A stretch of 64,000 bases of DNA from Sarcocystis neurona (GCA_000727475.1 KL647288.1:1825890-1889889); one strand, 5' to 3'. Shown: positions 1 through 13,645, numbered from the stretch's first letter. Notes: generated from the letters alone by a model not told the origin. Numbers and translations: made by a program.

Positions 1-780
1 TATATGTATATGTGGATCCCGTTGGTGTGTATACGTGTATCCTCGAATTATGTGTCTAGCCTCTGCATACACGGGGATGTATCCTCTTTCTCACTCTCTA
101 CATATACGTACATATATATATATATATATATAGGTGAAAACGTGAATATATATATATACATAGGTGTACAGAGGATATATATATATATGGATAGAGATAT
201 ACATATACTTGTGCCTGTGTAGAGGGAAAGTTTGGAAGACCTCTGTGAATACCCTTTCGATGGGAGAGACATACACTTTTGTGTAAATATTCGAAGGGAA
301 AGTTGATCTCTGTCTTCCCTGCCGACGCGTGTATATACATGTATACATTTGTGCGGCCCTGCCTGAATATATATGGATACATTTATACGAATTTACATGG
401 ATATATATATATATATGTGTATGTCCATGTGCACACACATATAGCAACATTAGGATACTATCAGACATATATGTGCCATGAAGGTAGAGTCTCTCTATAT
501 GTGTATGTGTACACATATACGTGAATATTTGCATATATATGCATGCATGTGTGTACACAGACATATGTATACACATGTATAGTAATAATACCTGATATAT
601 ATATATATATATGTTATGTGTATATACTCTCTCCCTATCTCTGTCTCTCTGTGTCCCTCTCCAGATATGCACGGATACATATATATATATAGGAATATAT
701 TTATATCTATATATGTATATATACCGTGCGGGTTGTAGACAGACTAACATTTCACGCAAGGGAGACGAAGTGCTTCACTC
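1..780. repeat. Alternating purine-pyrimidine microsatellite DNA, no gene seen
   Basis: Short runs of TATATA, GTATAC and CACATATAC alternate with little unique sequence. Open frames here are rich in Tyr, Ile, Cys, His and Thr, as expected from translating such repeats, so none is taken as a gene. Any upstream exons of the EF-hand gene that follows could lie here, but no splice-bounded coding block was found. Confidence 0.7.
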
Positions 781-934
781 TCCTTTCTTCTCCTCTCGAT
801 GCATTTCTCAAACTTTTCGAGTTTCGGCTGTCCGTGAGATGCTTCCTCCTCTTCGCTCGTCTGGGTGTACATACACCATACACGTCTTTGTGCAGCTGTT
901 TTCCACGTGTGCATGTCGAAAGGATCTGCAACAG

Positions 935-988
935 GAGGCCCAACAGAAGTTCACAGAAAAAGGAAGTTTCTTCGAAAAGAGAAGAGAG
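935..988 (+). CDS. Possible upstream exon of the EF-hand gene
   Basis: An 18-codon block runs from an acceptor-like ACAG to a GAG|GTGCTC donor. It is hydrophilic (Gln, Lys, Glu, Phe) and could form a helix. Both ends are in phase 0, like the three better exons downstream, so it could join directly to the exon at 1786. The frame stays open upstream, so the true exon start may be earlier. There is no family evidence of its own; it could be chance. Confidence 0.22.
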
Positions 989-1785
989 GTGCTCCTCGGC
1001 GCTCCTTCGTGTGCGACTGCATACATTTAAGTCAATAAATACGCACTCGTAGAGATTCTTTTCCGCACACCTCAATACAGCTAGCACCACACATATAGTG
1101 TATATATATAAGGACACAAGTGCGTACATAAATATATGCATATATATGTATAGGGGTATACATTAGTCTACTTTACAAATGTATATAGTCAAAAATCCTA
1201 CTCGTATATATATGTATATACATATATATATATATATAACGACGCATTACGCATACATATACATATATATATATGTCCATATTTATATGTGTCTATAAGT
1301 CACTAGGTCTATGTGTAAGTAACATAAAAGATTTTAGATCGTCGTGTATATCTAAAGGATGTACGCACACGTATATGTATTTGTATATGTATACGTATAT
1401 ATGTATGTACGTATATATGTACGTATGTATGTACGTATGTATGTACATATGTGTGTACGCGTTTATATATACGCATGTGCACTTAAGCATGTATATATGT
1501 ATATGTGTACAATCATGAATATACATATTTGTAGTACATATGCGTATATATGTATACATATATATATGTACATATATGTACATTTATGTATATCTATTAT
1601 GTGTGTACACGTATTTGTACTTCATCGTACATGCAGGACGCAGTGCCTATCTACAAGTTTATATATAAGATATAGAACTGTAAGTGAGACTGCCCTATTC
1701 ATATAAATATATCTACTTATATATATGTCTACATATATATGTGTCGACGTGGTTGCATGTTTTGTGTATGTTGACTTGTCTACAG

Positions 1786-3069
1786 AGCGGGCTGCAGCGT
1801 GTGTTCTGTCGTTTAGACGTGGAGAAAACGGGATGCGTCAGAACAGGAACGCTTCTTTCTCTTCTTGAAAGCAACAAAGTAAATTCAGGACATCGGCAAA
1901 ATGTTAACAAAAGGGAAAAGTTCACCTTTCTATCCATATATATATATATATATATATGTGTAGGTGCGCGCCTGTGTAGATACGTACAGGCGTGTGTATC
2001 TATTAGGTCTGTATATTTGTACAAGGTTTACGCAACTTTTTCTACGCGTATCCGCAGAAGATTCGTTTTTCTTTGAAGGAAGTGGTATCTGTGTCAACGT
2101 CTATATACCTGAAAAGGTGTACATGCGTCCCCTTGTGTGGTTATCTACATCTGTATATATGCAGATGTACACATCTGTCTATGTCTGCTAATGCATATAT
2201 GTACCTATACATGTATATAGCTGGGCAGACGAATGCGCATATATATATATACATATTTATATGTATCTGCATATGCGTACGTTTGTAGAAATATATATGT
2301 GTCTATATATGCATATGCAAATATATATATAGATATGTATGTATATATCTATGTATGCGTATGTGTGTGCAGACACATATATATATATATATATGTATAT
2401 GTATATGTAGACAATGTATGTACATGTATATGTATATATATGCAAGTCTGCATATGTTCTGTATAAATGCATGCATATGTATATGTTGAGGTACGGACTA
2501 CTATGTAAGTGACGAGGCAGAAAAGATAAAGAGGCCACTCGAGAAATAAGTGTGGAGACGGCTTTCACTACGCACACGTTTGCACCGATGAAAACTTCAC
2601 CACATGAACTCGTACAAGCAGAGGTATATTTTAGCGAGCGTCCCTTATGAGGAAAAGGATACACCAACTGATAGAAATATGCCTGCGAGTCTACACACAA
2701 ACACACATATGTGTGTGTATACCTTCATACACATACATATACATACATATAAATACATATACATACGTATACACACCCAAACATACATATATATGTGTAC
2801 ATATCTGTGTATATACATGTGTGAAACCCTTTTGTATACAGATAAAGATACGTATAAATTCATACAGACACACACATACACACACACATACAGATGTATA
2901 AATGCATATATATACATATGTATATGTACGGAATATTCACATACATGCACGAACACGCATTATCTTACATACGAAGGTGTGTACGCTGCTAAAGACTTCT
3001 GCGTAGAGAGGCCGTGAAATCTGTTTTCATGTGTACAAAATGACGTATCTCTCCATACAAATCAATATT

Positions 3070-3103
<34 letters not shown>

Positions 3104-3883
3104 CTGTTAAAAAGTCATGTGTCTACACATATATACATGATTAAACGGAAGTGGTAACAAGTTCTTCATTTACATACACAGGCATGTCTGCATATATATA
3201 TATATATGTGGGCATTTTTTGGTGGTTCTGAGGTGATACAAATTTATTCGTAAAGCAGTCCATATGAGTGGTGTCCCGAACGTTTCATCACCAACTTTTT
3301 ATCTTTTGTTGCAGGACCTTTTTCTTGAGTAAGCGAAGTGCCATTTTCTGCCTATTTTGCTCTTTTTCTCCGTTTTGTGCGATTGCAGAGACTGCACCGG
3401 GAGATGAGAAGTGAACTGCAGAGGATCGATGAGTGTGAAGGAGAGATTTCCTTCTCCTTCTGCCAGCTCGTCCGTCTTCTTCGGGTAAAGCGTTCGCCGC
3501 TACGTTCGCAGGAGAAAGCAGTTATTTATAGCAGCTCAGTATATATTCGCACGTATGTAGTTGTCAACGTAAACGTACGAAAATATATACAAAGTGTGTA
3601 GACAGGAGAATTCATGCATGCATTCCCGTCTCCCTATCTCCCCCCTTCTCTCTGTACACGATTGTAAGAATATGTGTGTACTTTTCTTAACATACATTTA
3701 GATAGATGGAAGAATGCGTCACATACATACACACATATATATATATGTATATGTGTATGTACAAACGTATGTATTTACATCTACATATACGTACAAATGT
3801 ATTTGTGGACAACTCTGCAGACGAAATTGCAGACCGTAGACAAAGATGCGAAGGATGAGGAGACCTGCGATGCATGTTTCTGA
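1786..3883 (+). CDS. Degenerate EF-hand (calmodulin-like) protein, 3' part
   Basis: Three exons: 1786-1878, 3389-3484 and 3821-3883 (stop TGA). Each starts after an AG and the first two end at GTAAAT/GTAAAG donors. All junctions are phase 0, giving 83 codons of open frame. Exon 1 has a helix-loop pattern ending in FCRLD followed by an EF-like loop DVEKTGCV; exon 2 has a second helix ending LQRIDE with loop residues ECEGEISF. The two loop-start Asp residues lie about 34 residues apart, close to the 36 of calmodulin pairs. Both loops lack several calcium-ligand acids, and the second is one residue short, so calcium binding is doubtful. The last exon is a short acidic tail ending in Cys-Phe. The 5' end is unresolved, so this is a partial model. 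Family knowledge suggests a regulatory light-chain or centrin-like adaptor role; that is inference. Confidence 0.5.
1879..3388. repeat. Microsatellite-rich intron of the EF-hand gene
   Basis: TATA/GTATAC/CATA-type repeats fill most of this 1.5-kb interval, with a (CT)n(AT)n stretch near 3070-3105. One short block near 2053-2088 follows a GCAG and could be another small exon, but joining exon 1 straight to exon 2 gives better EF-hand spacing, so it is left out. Confidence 0.45.
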
Positions 3884-5335
3884 GAAGTCTGCTGCGGAAG
3901 TAAATATCTGCCGACGTATTATATGAGGGAAAAGGAAATCCAAGTTGGAGCGGGAGGCATACAGTCCGCACATATTTACATTTTTATATATTTTCTTCAC
4001 TTCGAGAAGACTGTGAGGAATTTCCAGACGGAGACACAGAAAGTCGCACTTTCTACACAAGCAGGCTCCGCGGAGGCAGATACATTTGCCTCTCGTTTCT
4101 GCTTTCCTTATCAACGTATATTCACGGAGCAGAGAGCCGGGATTCATCAGTCTATAGTGGTACATACCCATATATGCAAAATACGATATCTGTTACACAG
4201 AGAGAGAGAGATTCGCAGGTCTACATTATATATATATATATTTTATATGAGGAAGAGAGAAGTGCAATACATACGTGGACCATACATACGTACACGTGTA
4301 CGTGAGCAACTCCCTATCAAACGTATACGTGTATACACATACTATCGCACATACGTATATGTATACATATATATATGTGTATAAGTGTCTGTGTGTGTGG
4401 AGAGAGTATCTCTTTACATTTTTTGTGTGTTATGTCTTCACTTGTATATATCAGTACCATATCAAATATACAGGTGTGTGTGCTATTCCTTATCACACTC
4501 GAAGATATCGTTTCGCTTATAGTTGTTGTACGTGGACAAGTGATTTCCTTTCCTTCCGCCTCAACGAGACACGGAGAAATGTTTGCTTCTCAGTAGATGA
4601 AAGAATTTGAGAGGAAAAGGGAATGACTTGTGAGAGAAGGCTGGAGAAGCAGAAGCAAGAGAGACTCCTAAAGTAAGCGGAGAAGGAAGAAAGAACAGCA
4701 GGAACTAACAGAAGCGCCACAAGGTGTTGCAACTTCCAAAATTTAACAAATACCCTTTTTTGTGAGACGTATTCTCTACGACTTCGACAGGTGCACTTTT
4801 ATACATACGTGTATGTACACACGAGCAGGTACATATCTATATAAATATATGGAACGAAGATATATAGTAGGTCCGCAGGTGTTCACCGGTCTAGGAGAAA
4901 ATTAGTCACACATACATAGATATATATCCTATACATTGGTTGTGTATTTAAATACACATTTATCACAGGTACATGCACATATGTATGTATATATACATAA
5001 ATATATATATGTAAGGATTGTACACATATATATATATATGTATATATATGTATATATGTATATACGTCCCCTGTACAAAAGGTCATATATGAACTGTACT
5101 GAATATATATATATATATATGTTTGCACACCTACGTGTGCTGTGTATACATCTATGTAGACACAGACACATATACATATATGTATGCATGTCTTTCTTCC
5201 TCCTAGCAATTTACATGTAGGTATGTACATGCGTTTAGCGAAAGTCGAGTTTTCTGCTTTTCTGAATTTTGACGAGTCACTTGGTTGCTGAGTTCTGCAT
5301 CTGTTTGTTCTTGTTCTCTCGTTTCCCTTAGTCGC
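3884..5335. other. Downstream flank of the EF-hand gene, microsatellites, no gene seen
   Basis: A mix of unique sequence (about 3884-4180 and 4440-4760) and TATATGTATAC-type repeats. Both strands have open stretches of 90-150 codons across 3920-4390, but they have no recognisable motif and run into repeat DNA. Confidence 0.5.
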
Positions 5336-5339
5336 CTTT

Positions 5340-6780
5340 TCCACAGTCTTTTTCTTGTTGCTTTTTAAACTGCTTTCCCTTTCCTCATTTCCCAACCGAT
5401 GGTTTTTCCTTCTTCTCTTCGTTGGTCCTCTTCACTGCGTCCCTTTTCTTCTTTCTTCTCTTTTGCCTCATGCCGCGCCTTCTGACGTTCTCGTTTTACC
5501 TCCAAACGTCTCTACTTTCTTCTCAGCCACATTCCCTTCCGTTGTTCCTCTGTTTCTCTCTCATTCTGGGGTGTACGTACAGCAGGAGACGCTGGAAGAG
5601 GGGGCCTTGAGTGTGAACCTTACGAAACCTTATGCTCTACTTTCTTCAACCAGAGAAGTGAGACTTTTTTGACGTGGGAGAAAGGGAAGGAAAGTCGAAC
5701 CTTCGAAGAAGAGAAAAGAATAGAGAAAGGATAAAACACATACGGGAGAGAGCGGAAAAGAGAAAGCAGCAGGGTAAAACGAAAGAGAGTGAAAGCAGGA
5801 AAGAAGAAGAGAAAAGCAGAGACGGCAGCCCAGCAGCAAATGAAGGAAAGACTAGGACGGCGTAAAAACCTGGGGACATAGAGATGGAAGGGACCAGAAG
5901 GGACCAGAAGCGTACAGAGGAAGAAAACGCAGCAGGATGAGGAAGAAGAGGAAGAAGAGAGAAATGCGGACTGCTTATAAGTACAAGTCACAGACAGACG
6001 TGAACAGATGAAGAAGAGGAGAAGAGAGGAGCAGAAAAAAGGAGATGACAAGAAGGGAAGAGAAAAGAGGCAAGCAGGTGATGATGTGGAGAAGAGAGCA
6101 GAGGAAAATATGTGTGAATCCACAAGAGAGGAGATGTCATCAAACAGAAAGTGACCTGCACGGGAAAGAGAATAAAGAAAAGAATTTAGAACGACTGGGA
6201 AAAAAGGAGTAAGTCTTCTTTCAGTGAGAACACAAGAAAGGGAAAAGGATGAAGAAGTGTAAACAGGAAGGAAAGGAAGAACAGGAAGAAGAGAAATGAG
6301 AAACATGAAGGGGAAAAAAGTATGAAGAACCAGCAGAAACCAGCAGAGGAAGTACCTCGGCAGGTCTACAGGAAATACGCAGATATATGTACATGAACAG
6401 GAGATTGTCGGGAAGGCGTAGTCAAGAAAGGAAAGGAAGAAGAAAGAAGAAGCAAAAAACTGCAAAAAAAGAGAAAAAACGGGAAACAACTACCACGAGG
6501 GCGTCTGCGTCGGCTGTGTCTATACATGCATACATATATACAGACATATAAACAGTCTCTACAAGAGAACGGGGTACAGAACAAGGAAAAGAAGAAGAAC
6601 AAGAGAAAAGCAGAGAGAAACGCGGGTACGAGCAGGGTATATTGAACGAAAGAATCACCTGGGGACATGTAAAGGAAAACGAAAGAGAGAAAATGATATG
6701 AAAATGGTGGTATACTGCTGAGGGAGAAGAGCAAGAGAAAACGAATGGATGAACAGACGCTTTCTTCAAAATATTTGTAG
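5340..6780. other. Pyrimidine-to-purine switch: Y tract then ~1.1-kb purine tract
   Basis: On the plus strand roughly 5340-5600 is dominated by C and T, then after a short transition about 5670-6780 is dominated by A and G (many AGAAGA, GGAAAG, GAAGAGG runs). The long minus-strand open frame here is only the translation of TCT/TTC-rich sequence (Phe, Ser, Leu, Pro) and is not treated as a gene. In the three confident genes of this window, similar tracts are intronic and pyrimidine-rich on the sense strand, which would fit a minus-strand transcript here. Confidence 0.65.
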
Positions 6781-9350
6781 AACGGAAGAGATCGAGACAG
6801 CATCAAAGCGCGACACACACGTATAGACTCGCACGTACATACGTACATAGACACATCTATTCTTCTTACATATACGTAAATATATATATATATGTATATC
6901 TATGTGTGTGGGTAATACATATAAATATATGTGTCTATGTGTAAACGTGTGCAGCGGGCATACACAGACGCATACGTCCATGGGATTGTGTGTACGTACG
7001 AATGTATTTGTAGGGGTATAAAGTCTAAAGTAGACGAAAAAAAAGGCGTAGATATACACCAGGGATACATCTTGAACTTGCAACAAAAAGAGGAGAAAAA
7101 CGAAAAGGAAGTAGCAGGGGACGTCCGGGACAAACGCAGCAGCAAAGAAGAGAAAAGAGAGAGCAGCAGTGGCACAGGAAGGAATAAACGGGGAAAAGTG
7201 TCCTCCCTTGCCCAGGCCCACAGAAAGAAGGAAGATATGCACGTGAGTATATATGTATATGTATATATTCTTCTGGAAGATCGAGATGAAAAAGAAAGAA
7301 TAGAAAGTTTTTTCTGCTTGTGGACGTGTTGCTACCTATGTGTTTGTAGATCGATAACGAAAGGGACGAAAACAAAGCGAAGAAGATAGAATTTGTGTAT
7401 GCACATAAATAGATATGTACATACATACACATATATATATATATGTATATGTATTCGTGTATACATTTACATATGTGTATACTTGTGGACACAGCAACAG
7501 AGATGCAAGAGAAGACAGAAAAGGTTCACATGTATCTATATGTACGTGGAGAAACAGAAAAGATGGGAGAAGAGGAAAAACAACGGGAAAAGATGTGTGC
7601 GTATTAATGTTTGTAACTACACAAGAACGAGAAGGTTGCAGAGAGCGCAAGAAAGGAGGCAGGAGCTGCATAGCTGGATTTATGTAAGTATATACAGATG
7701 CGGGGAGAAATAACGAGGCAGAGAGAAGTTCCACGCGTACAGCTGTCTACAAAGATATCTGCCTGCAGCAGTGTGGATCTATGCGTAGATACATATACGG
7801 GTGTAGACGTGCACATATAATTATACAGATGCATATATGTGGAGAGGTGTGGAAAGAGAGAAACAGATAATATTCTTCTTACGTACACGGAGAGGATTAC
7901 TAAGAAAGGAAAGATCAACCTGTCAACAAGTGCAGATATCTTTGTAAAACTCTGCAGACACATATTTACATATTTATATATACCTGTGTAGGGAGAGATG
8001 GGAAGAAGAGGAGAGAGAGCGTCTGCATGAGTGTAAAGAAAAATACAGGCAGAAGGAACCAAAGAGACGCCTTTAACTATATATGTGTAGGAAGAAAAGA
8101 AAGTGGGGGAACAGAAATTTTGGTGGTTCACGTAGAAGAGAAAATCTGGTAATCCATGTATGCGTGTATAGAGAGAGACTGGGAACACAGGGCCGCAACA
8201 GTTATACACACATCTACAGAAAGACAGAAAGGGAACGGACTGCGAGAGAAGCGTTATAACCATAGAGAAAGAAATAGGATGACAAGGAAAGAAGACGGAA
8301 AACATGAAATGCGGAAGGTGGACAACGAGTTTCAAAGATGTAGAGAGAAACATGCGAAAAAAGCACCAGGAAGTTTTGAAAAGGGAGGAACTTATAACAG
8401 TCGAGTTTTGTGAGCCAGAAGGAAAACAAAGAATGCGGCAACAGGTAACGCGAGGCTTTATTGCAACTTTCTTGCTTCTTTCTTGACGAGCGGAGGCCAC
8501 ACACATAGACTACACAGATACGGTACTCGGGATATAGCGTTGTAGGAGATGTTCAAATCTCACGTGGATACAAATAAACTTTGCCGCGATCAGTTTCCTA
8601 CTTGTCCAGCAACCCGTCCGTTTGGTCCCCGGAACGTTTTCTCATATTCACGCGAATACCTATCTATAGAGATATACACGTACCCGTATAATGGGCTCAG
8701 AATTACACGGTATATATATATATATAGATACGTACCTCGCGCACGACGCAGAGGTTTATGTACGTGTGGAGATATACGACCGTGCAAATAGTGTAACGCC
8801 GAAGTACACGCACATTCATAAGTCAAACGTAGCCTTCTCTTATGCGGTTTCACGCAGAGAGAAGGATGTAGACACACATGACTGCCTGCAGAAGGTAAAC
8901 AGGAAATTTACGTCTATGTATACGAGCACAGGGATACGTACGTCTATGTATAGATGCAAAACCTCACCTACACATATATATGTATATATATGTACCAACA
9001 TATTTATTGACGGACTGTCATGTGAAGAAGCTGGCGGAAACAAATTTTTGTTCGACCTCTGTGCACGACACAATTTTTGATGTATTCACAGTCTACCTCA
9101 ATATATTCTTATGGCTGAACAGGCAGCAACACACTCTACTTTTCCCACACGCACGTAGAAAAAAAACAGGGATAGAGAAGCACAGGTATTTCACTTGGGC
9201 GCGACTACACCTGTGTTTCCTCTAAGGCGTCTGTCTGTGTGTGCCCACCTCTTCTTCAGGGTCATGCTGCATCTTGTCGTATCTCTACAACATATGTCAT
9301 TAGTCACGCCTTCTGACTTTTCTTTTCAACTGGCTTTTGCTGTGTTTACT
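6781..9350. other. Purine-biased and microsatellite DNA, no confident gene
   Basis: The purine bias of the plus strand returns in blocks near 7030-7230, 7480-7690 and 8160-8450, separated by TATATG/ACATAC repeats. From about 8480 to 9350 the sequence is more balanced. No exon with both family resemblance and splice borders was found. Confidence 0.5.
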
Positions 9351-9360
9351 TTGCTCGCTC

Positions 9361-9770
9361 ACTACTACTACTACTGCTACTACTACCACTCCTACTGTTA
9401 CCACTACTAATACTACTGTTGCTACTACTACTACTACTGCTACTACTACTACTACCGCTACTACTACTATTACTATTACATTTACTATTACTATTACTAT
9501 TACTATTACTACTACTACTACCACTACTACTGCTACCTCTACTACTACTACTACTACTACTGCTACCTCTCCTACTACTACTACTATTACCAGTTTACTG
9601 CTATCACCACTACTACTGCTACCTCTTCCACTACTACTACTGCTACTACTACTACTACAACAGCAACTCCCACTACCACTACTGCTACCACTACAACTTC
9701 TACTGCTACTACTACTACTGCTACTACTACTACTACTGCTACATTGCTACTACTGCTGCTCCTACTGCTG
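9361..9770 (+). repeat. CTA/CTG trinucleotide array (~400 bp)
   Basis: Near-continuous CTA/CTG/CCA triplets with occasional ATTA interruptions around 9470-9510. All six frames stay open by simple repetition (Leu, Thr, Tyr on plus; Val on minus), so the long open frames here are not evidence for a protein. It could be intronic or intergenic. Confidence 0.85.
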
Positions 9771-12700
9771 GTACCAGTCACACGCGTCACTCCTCCACTC
9801 GAGAGAAAGCTTCTGTGCCCCTCTTCGTTTGTTTCACATTGCATGTGTCTTCAGGTATTAGTGCGGGCAACCACGTGCCTTCTGACACCTTTCCTCACGC
9901 TGCGGCGTCGAACAGAATCCCGGAAGAATAGCACTACAAATAAAAAGAAAAACTCACCCAAACACGCCCTTCTCCAGCGTTTCTTCCTCAGACAGCACAA
10001 CGCAGCTTAATCAGACGTTGCGGATACACGGTTCTTCCGTGTGGTTAAACAGGACATGTACATATATATATATATATATATTTACATACAGTTGGGCGGG
10101 CGTCACGCTTGTATGTACACACGTATTTACGCGTCGCCCACGTGCTTATTTTTCTCCCAATTTAGTGTAGACCCAGGTGATGTTCAAGCCTTAACTTTTC
10201 TGAAATTCGTAGCAAGTATCTGCGCTGATGTGCAGCGTAGACCGATGTGTACGCCCGCATGTATGGCCGTCTGCTGGATTGCTGAGTTCCACCACACTAG
10301 CTGACACCGCAGGTCTTCCACGTTGCTGACGAGTCGGAAGCATCAACTGAAGCGGCTGTCGCTACATTTTAGGAAACACGTGAACGCGAGCCAAAGTATC
10401 TTTTGAGCCTTTTCTGCGGAAAAAGAATCCCTAGTGGTAACGTCTTGCGTCGTAGGCCATCAGCGCCAGGGGCCACAGATGCGCCAAGGAATCCTCGTCG
10501 TTTGTCCTTTCGTGACACTCACAAAGGAGCAGTCGCACGAAAAACCCTTCTAGAACGGAACCTGACGCAGGAGAAATAACGCTACCGTCAAGCTGTTGCG
10601 CTGGTAGTTACTGCCGTCCTATTATTGATGTCAACTCTGGAGGCGCCACCCAACGCACAAACAGTAGGTAGATACACTGCCCGTCGTGCCCTGTTAAAGG
10701 AATGCCTTTTTCTATAAGAGGAAGCGTCAGGCTCGCCTCTGTTTCATAACGAAATTCGCATGACGAATGGTCAGAGTTCCCTTAGGTAGAGGGATACACG
10801 TATGCGTGCGTTCACACCAGTTTCCTGTCCTACATCAGTTCCTAAACAGCGACTGTAGAAAAGCATCTAGCTCTTCACGTTGTGACGTGTATGCCCTAAG
10901 AAAATACTGCGTACTGTACACATATAGACAAGTCGTTGCATCTGTGCGTGTGGACATGTAATCGTACACTAGTGTAGAGAGGACGAATTCTTGTCGCATC
11001 GTAGACTCTGTTTTATCTCCAGATCGCAATCTTCTTCATCGCGTTATGTAGCTGCATCCATTTTTCCTTGAAGAATTTTTCATTTCTTTCGGTTTGTATG
11101 AACTGACCAAGTCATTCGGTCTCACAATGCAAAGAGAAGCAGCTTGCATTTTTATGAACTGGAAGTTCCATAGAGAATTTCCTGTGGGATGCAGTCATCC
11201 GCACATATCTTAGAAAAGATTCTAAGTGTGAAGGAACTCAATGAAAGGTGACTTGTTAAACATTTCGCTGGCGTAACGAATTTTTGCTGAAAAATCTGTT
11301 TCAAAGTGCGTTCGTGGAAAAACTGCAGCCCTGTGCTCGGAAACACAGAACTGCGGAAGTGGGCACACAACGGTGAGGAAGTGGGTGCGCTCGAAAAATC
11401 TAGTACGCATAGAAACTCTGGCAATAAAAAACACGTTCTAACATTCCTGCGGTCGGGTCAATTGTCATGAATAACTGGAATAGATGAAATGGAGATGAAG
11501 TCTTTTGGAAATGATCCGCCGCCTGCCCGACTCTCAGAAAGAAAGATAACCCAGCTTTTTGTGCTCAATCACTCTGGTGTGCAAGGTGATTCCACGGAGC
11601 GTATCAAGATGTAGCACACACACTAAAATCAGTAGAAGGTGGAGAACCCTACAAAACTATTCGGAGTTACTGACTTCATCCAGCACAAACCGTCGCACGC
11701 TGGCTTTGTAAAACGCTTTTAACGAGAAGCAACCAGAAAGCAGTGCAATTTGTTAAAAATAATCTGAAAGGCGTGTCGAAACATGTGCTTTCTCTGCTAA
11801 GTAGGTGAGGGTTTCAATGCAAATTTTAGACGTGCAGGTGGGAAAGAACTTGCTACCGGTGAACAGTTGAAAATTTTTGAAACATACCTTTACACTAGAC
11901 AAATTTAAGAAGGTGGAGCTTTAAGAGAAGAAAATCTAAGACAAATCCTCAGTGTCAGTAAGTGAGGGTCACATTGGTAGCTTTCTGAAAACAACGACCA
12001 CTAATACAGAGAACGGTGCTGATTCTTAAGAAACGCAGGGAATCTGCCGGCAATAGTTGTTCTGTCTACCAATTCTCAGGAACTACGAAACAGGAGTCCA
12101 CACAAGCTAAATACGAGTTTGCTGAATCAAAAGGCGAATTTCGGAATCTTCATAGATGTGAAGAAAACTTTGTTGCAGAGTGGTTGCCTTTGGCGCAAAT
12201 AGATTATGTCTGAGGTAAAGCTCAAGCTGCTGCAGCGAAATCCCTACGACTGTTGGTACGAACGACAAAATTCTGGACAGAACGGTAAAGCCGAGAAGAG
12301 GAAGAACGGTGTAAAAAATAACGACCCAGTATCGTCTTCGAAGATCGCCGTAATACAGACACCCTCCATACAGGAAGTCCAACAGAGTTCGTTTCAGCAG
12401 AGAGAGAGTTTAAAATTTTCAAAAACGTCCTAATTTGCAGACCCGAGATCTCCGCTTGTTGCTTAACTTTTAAGCAGACAAATAGACAGTGCTCTTCAGT
12501 GAATTTTCTGCTCTCCACTACGTGGTACACAACTCTGTGACGTATCTGTAGCATCTTTAAAAGCTCTTATCTAATGACGTAGGCTCCAAATGGTGGAGTG
12601 AAATGCACCACGCTCAACAAGCTCTACTGCCTAGCGCTGCTAGCAGTTGGGGAACTTGCACAGTGCCACTCAAGGCTCCTTTTTTATTTACGAAAATTAA

Positions 12701-13613
12701 AATTCTTCGGAAGTCTCATTAACACGTAGGCCAACGCCCTCACATAATACACAAACATATTCACTAATAAAAAATACTCCTTCTGCGAAATCCTAGAAGT
12801 TGACTTATTCACCCGCTGTCTTCTAGCGCAGATACCACGCCAAATATAAAGTATGGTTTGTGTTGACTTTCCGCCGAATCTTGATTCAGCATCAAGAAAG
12901 GCAGAACGTCATTTTTGAGAATAGAGCCGCTACCTTCATCAGCGAGTCTTTAACTTCCGCACACAAAGGCTCCGATCGCAGGTACCTCTTCGTGTCGTTG
13001 CCGACACTGTATCACTGTTATCTAATACTTCGACAGCCCGACGAGAACTTCCGTCCAAGGCGTCTTGAAAAGAGACGTACTTACCGCCTGTATGGTTTCA
13101 CAACTTGGTCCTCATAGTAGTACACGTAGAGATATTCATACACAGACGTATAATACTATTTGCGAACGTAGACACACACGCTGACACACATGCAGCGTGT
13201 AGGCTTTCATGTCTACAAATAATAAACGAACTGATACGGACATATATGTACGCACACCTATATCGCGCCAATTCGTGTACACGTCTCAAACAGCAGATGT
13301 AAACAAACCTCCACACGCACATGCACAGAAACAAGTGTCGTGGACCGCTTTATACTTGAACAACTTTCATTGTTTTTTCTAGGTAAACTCCGGGCAGCCT
13401 TACAGACATAAGGTCCGCACACAAGTCGTCCTCTTCTCCTTTTCTGCCTCACTCGTTCATCTTCCCGACCCTTTGATTTTCTGCGCCACACCTGCTGTCG
13501 GTGCGACCGAACACTGAAGGGCACCTCGTTTATATTTCTTGTTCTTACGTCTATCGAAAGCGCGTGGGGTAGTGCATGTAACGCGCAGGTTAACGTACTT
13601 TTTCCACATTAAC

Positions 13614-13620
<7 letters not shown>
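9771..13620. other. Mostly unique sequence, no confident gene
   Basis: From about 10100 to 13550 the alternating purine-pyrimidine repeats that fill the flanks are almost absent. Two plus-strand blocks follow AG acceptors after pyrimidine runs: one after TGTCTTCAG at 9855 and one after CCCAATTTAG at about 10164; both could be terminal exons but neither shows a family motif. A 75-codon ATG frame at 12206-12433 (plus) and a 110-codon minus-strand frame over it are mutually exclusive, and neither is recognised. Around 13105-13330 GTACACG/CATACA repeats reappear. Confidence 0.45.

Positions 13621-13645
<25 letters not shown>

Noticed and set aside
3680..4180. Minus-strand 150-codon frame over the last EF-hand exon
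   Set aside because: Ends in Tyr/Thr-rich microsatellite translation and has no motif; the plus strand carries the phase-consistent exon.
5620..6489. Minus-strand 289-codon hydrophobic frame resembling a multi-pass membrane protein
   Set aside because: Phe/Ser/Leu content follows from TCT/TTC repeats; no conserved motif and no splice borders.
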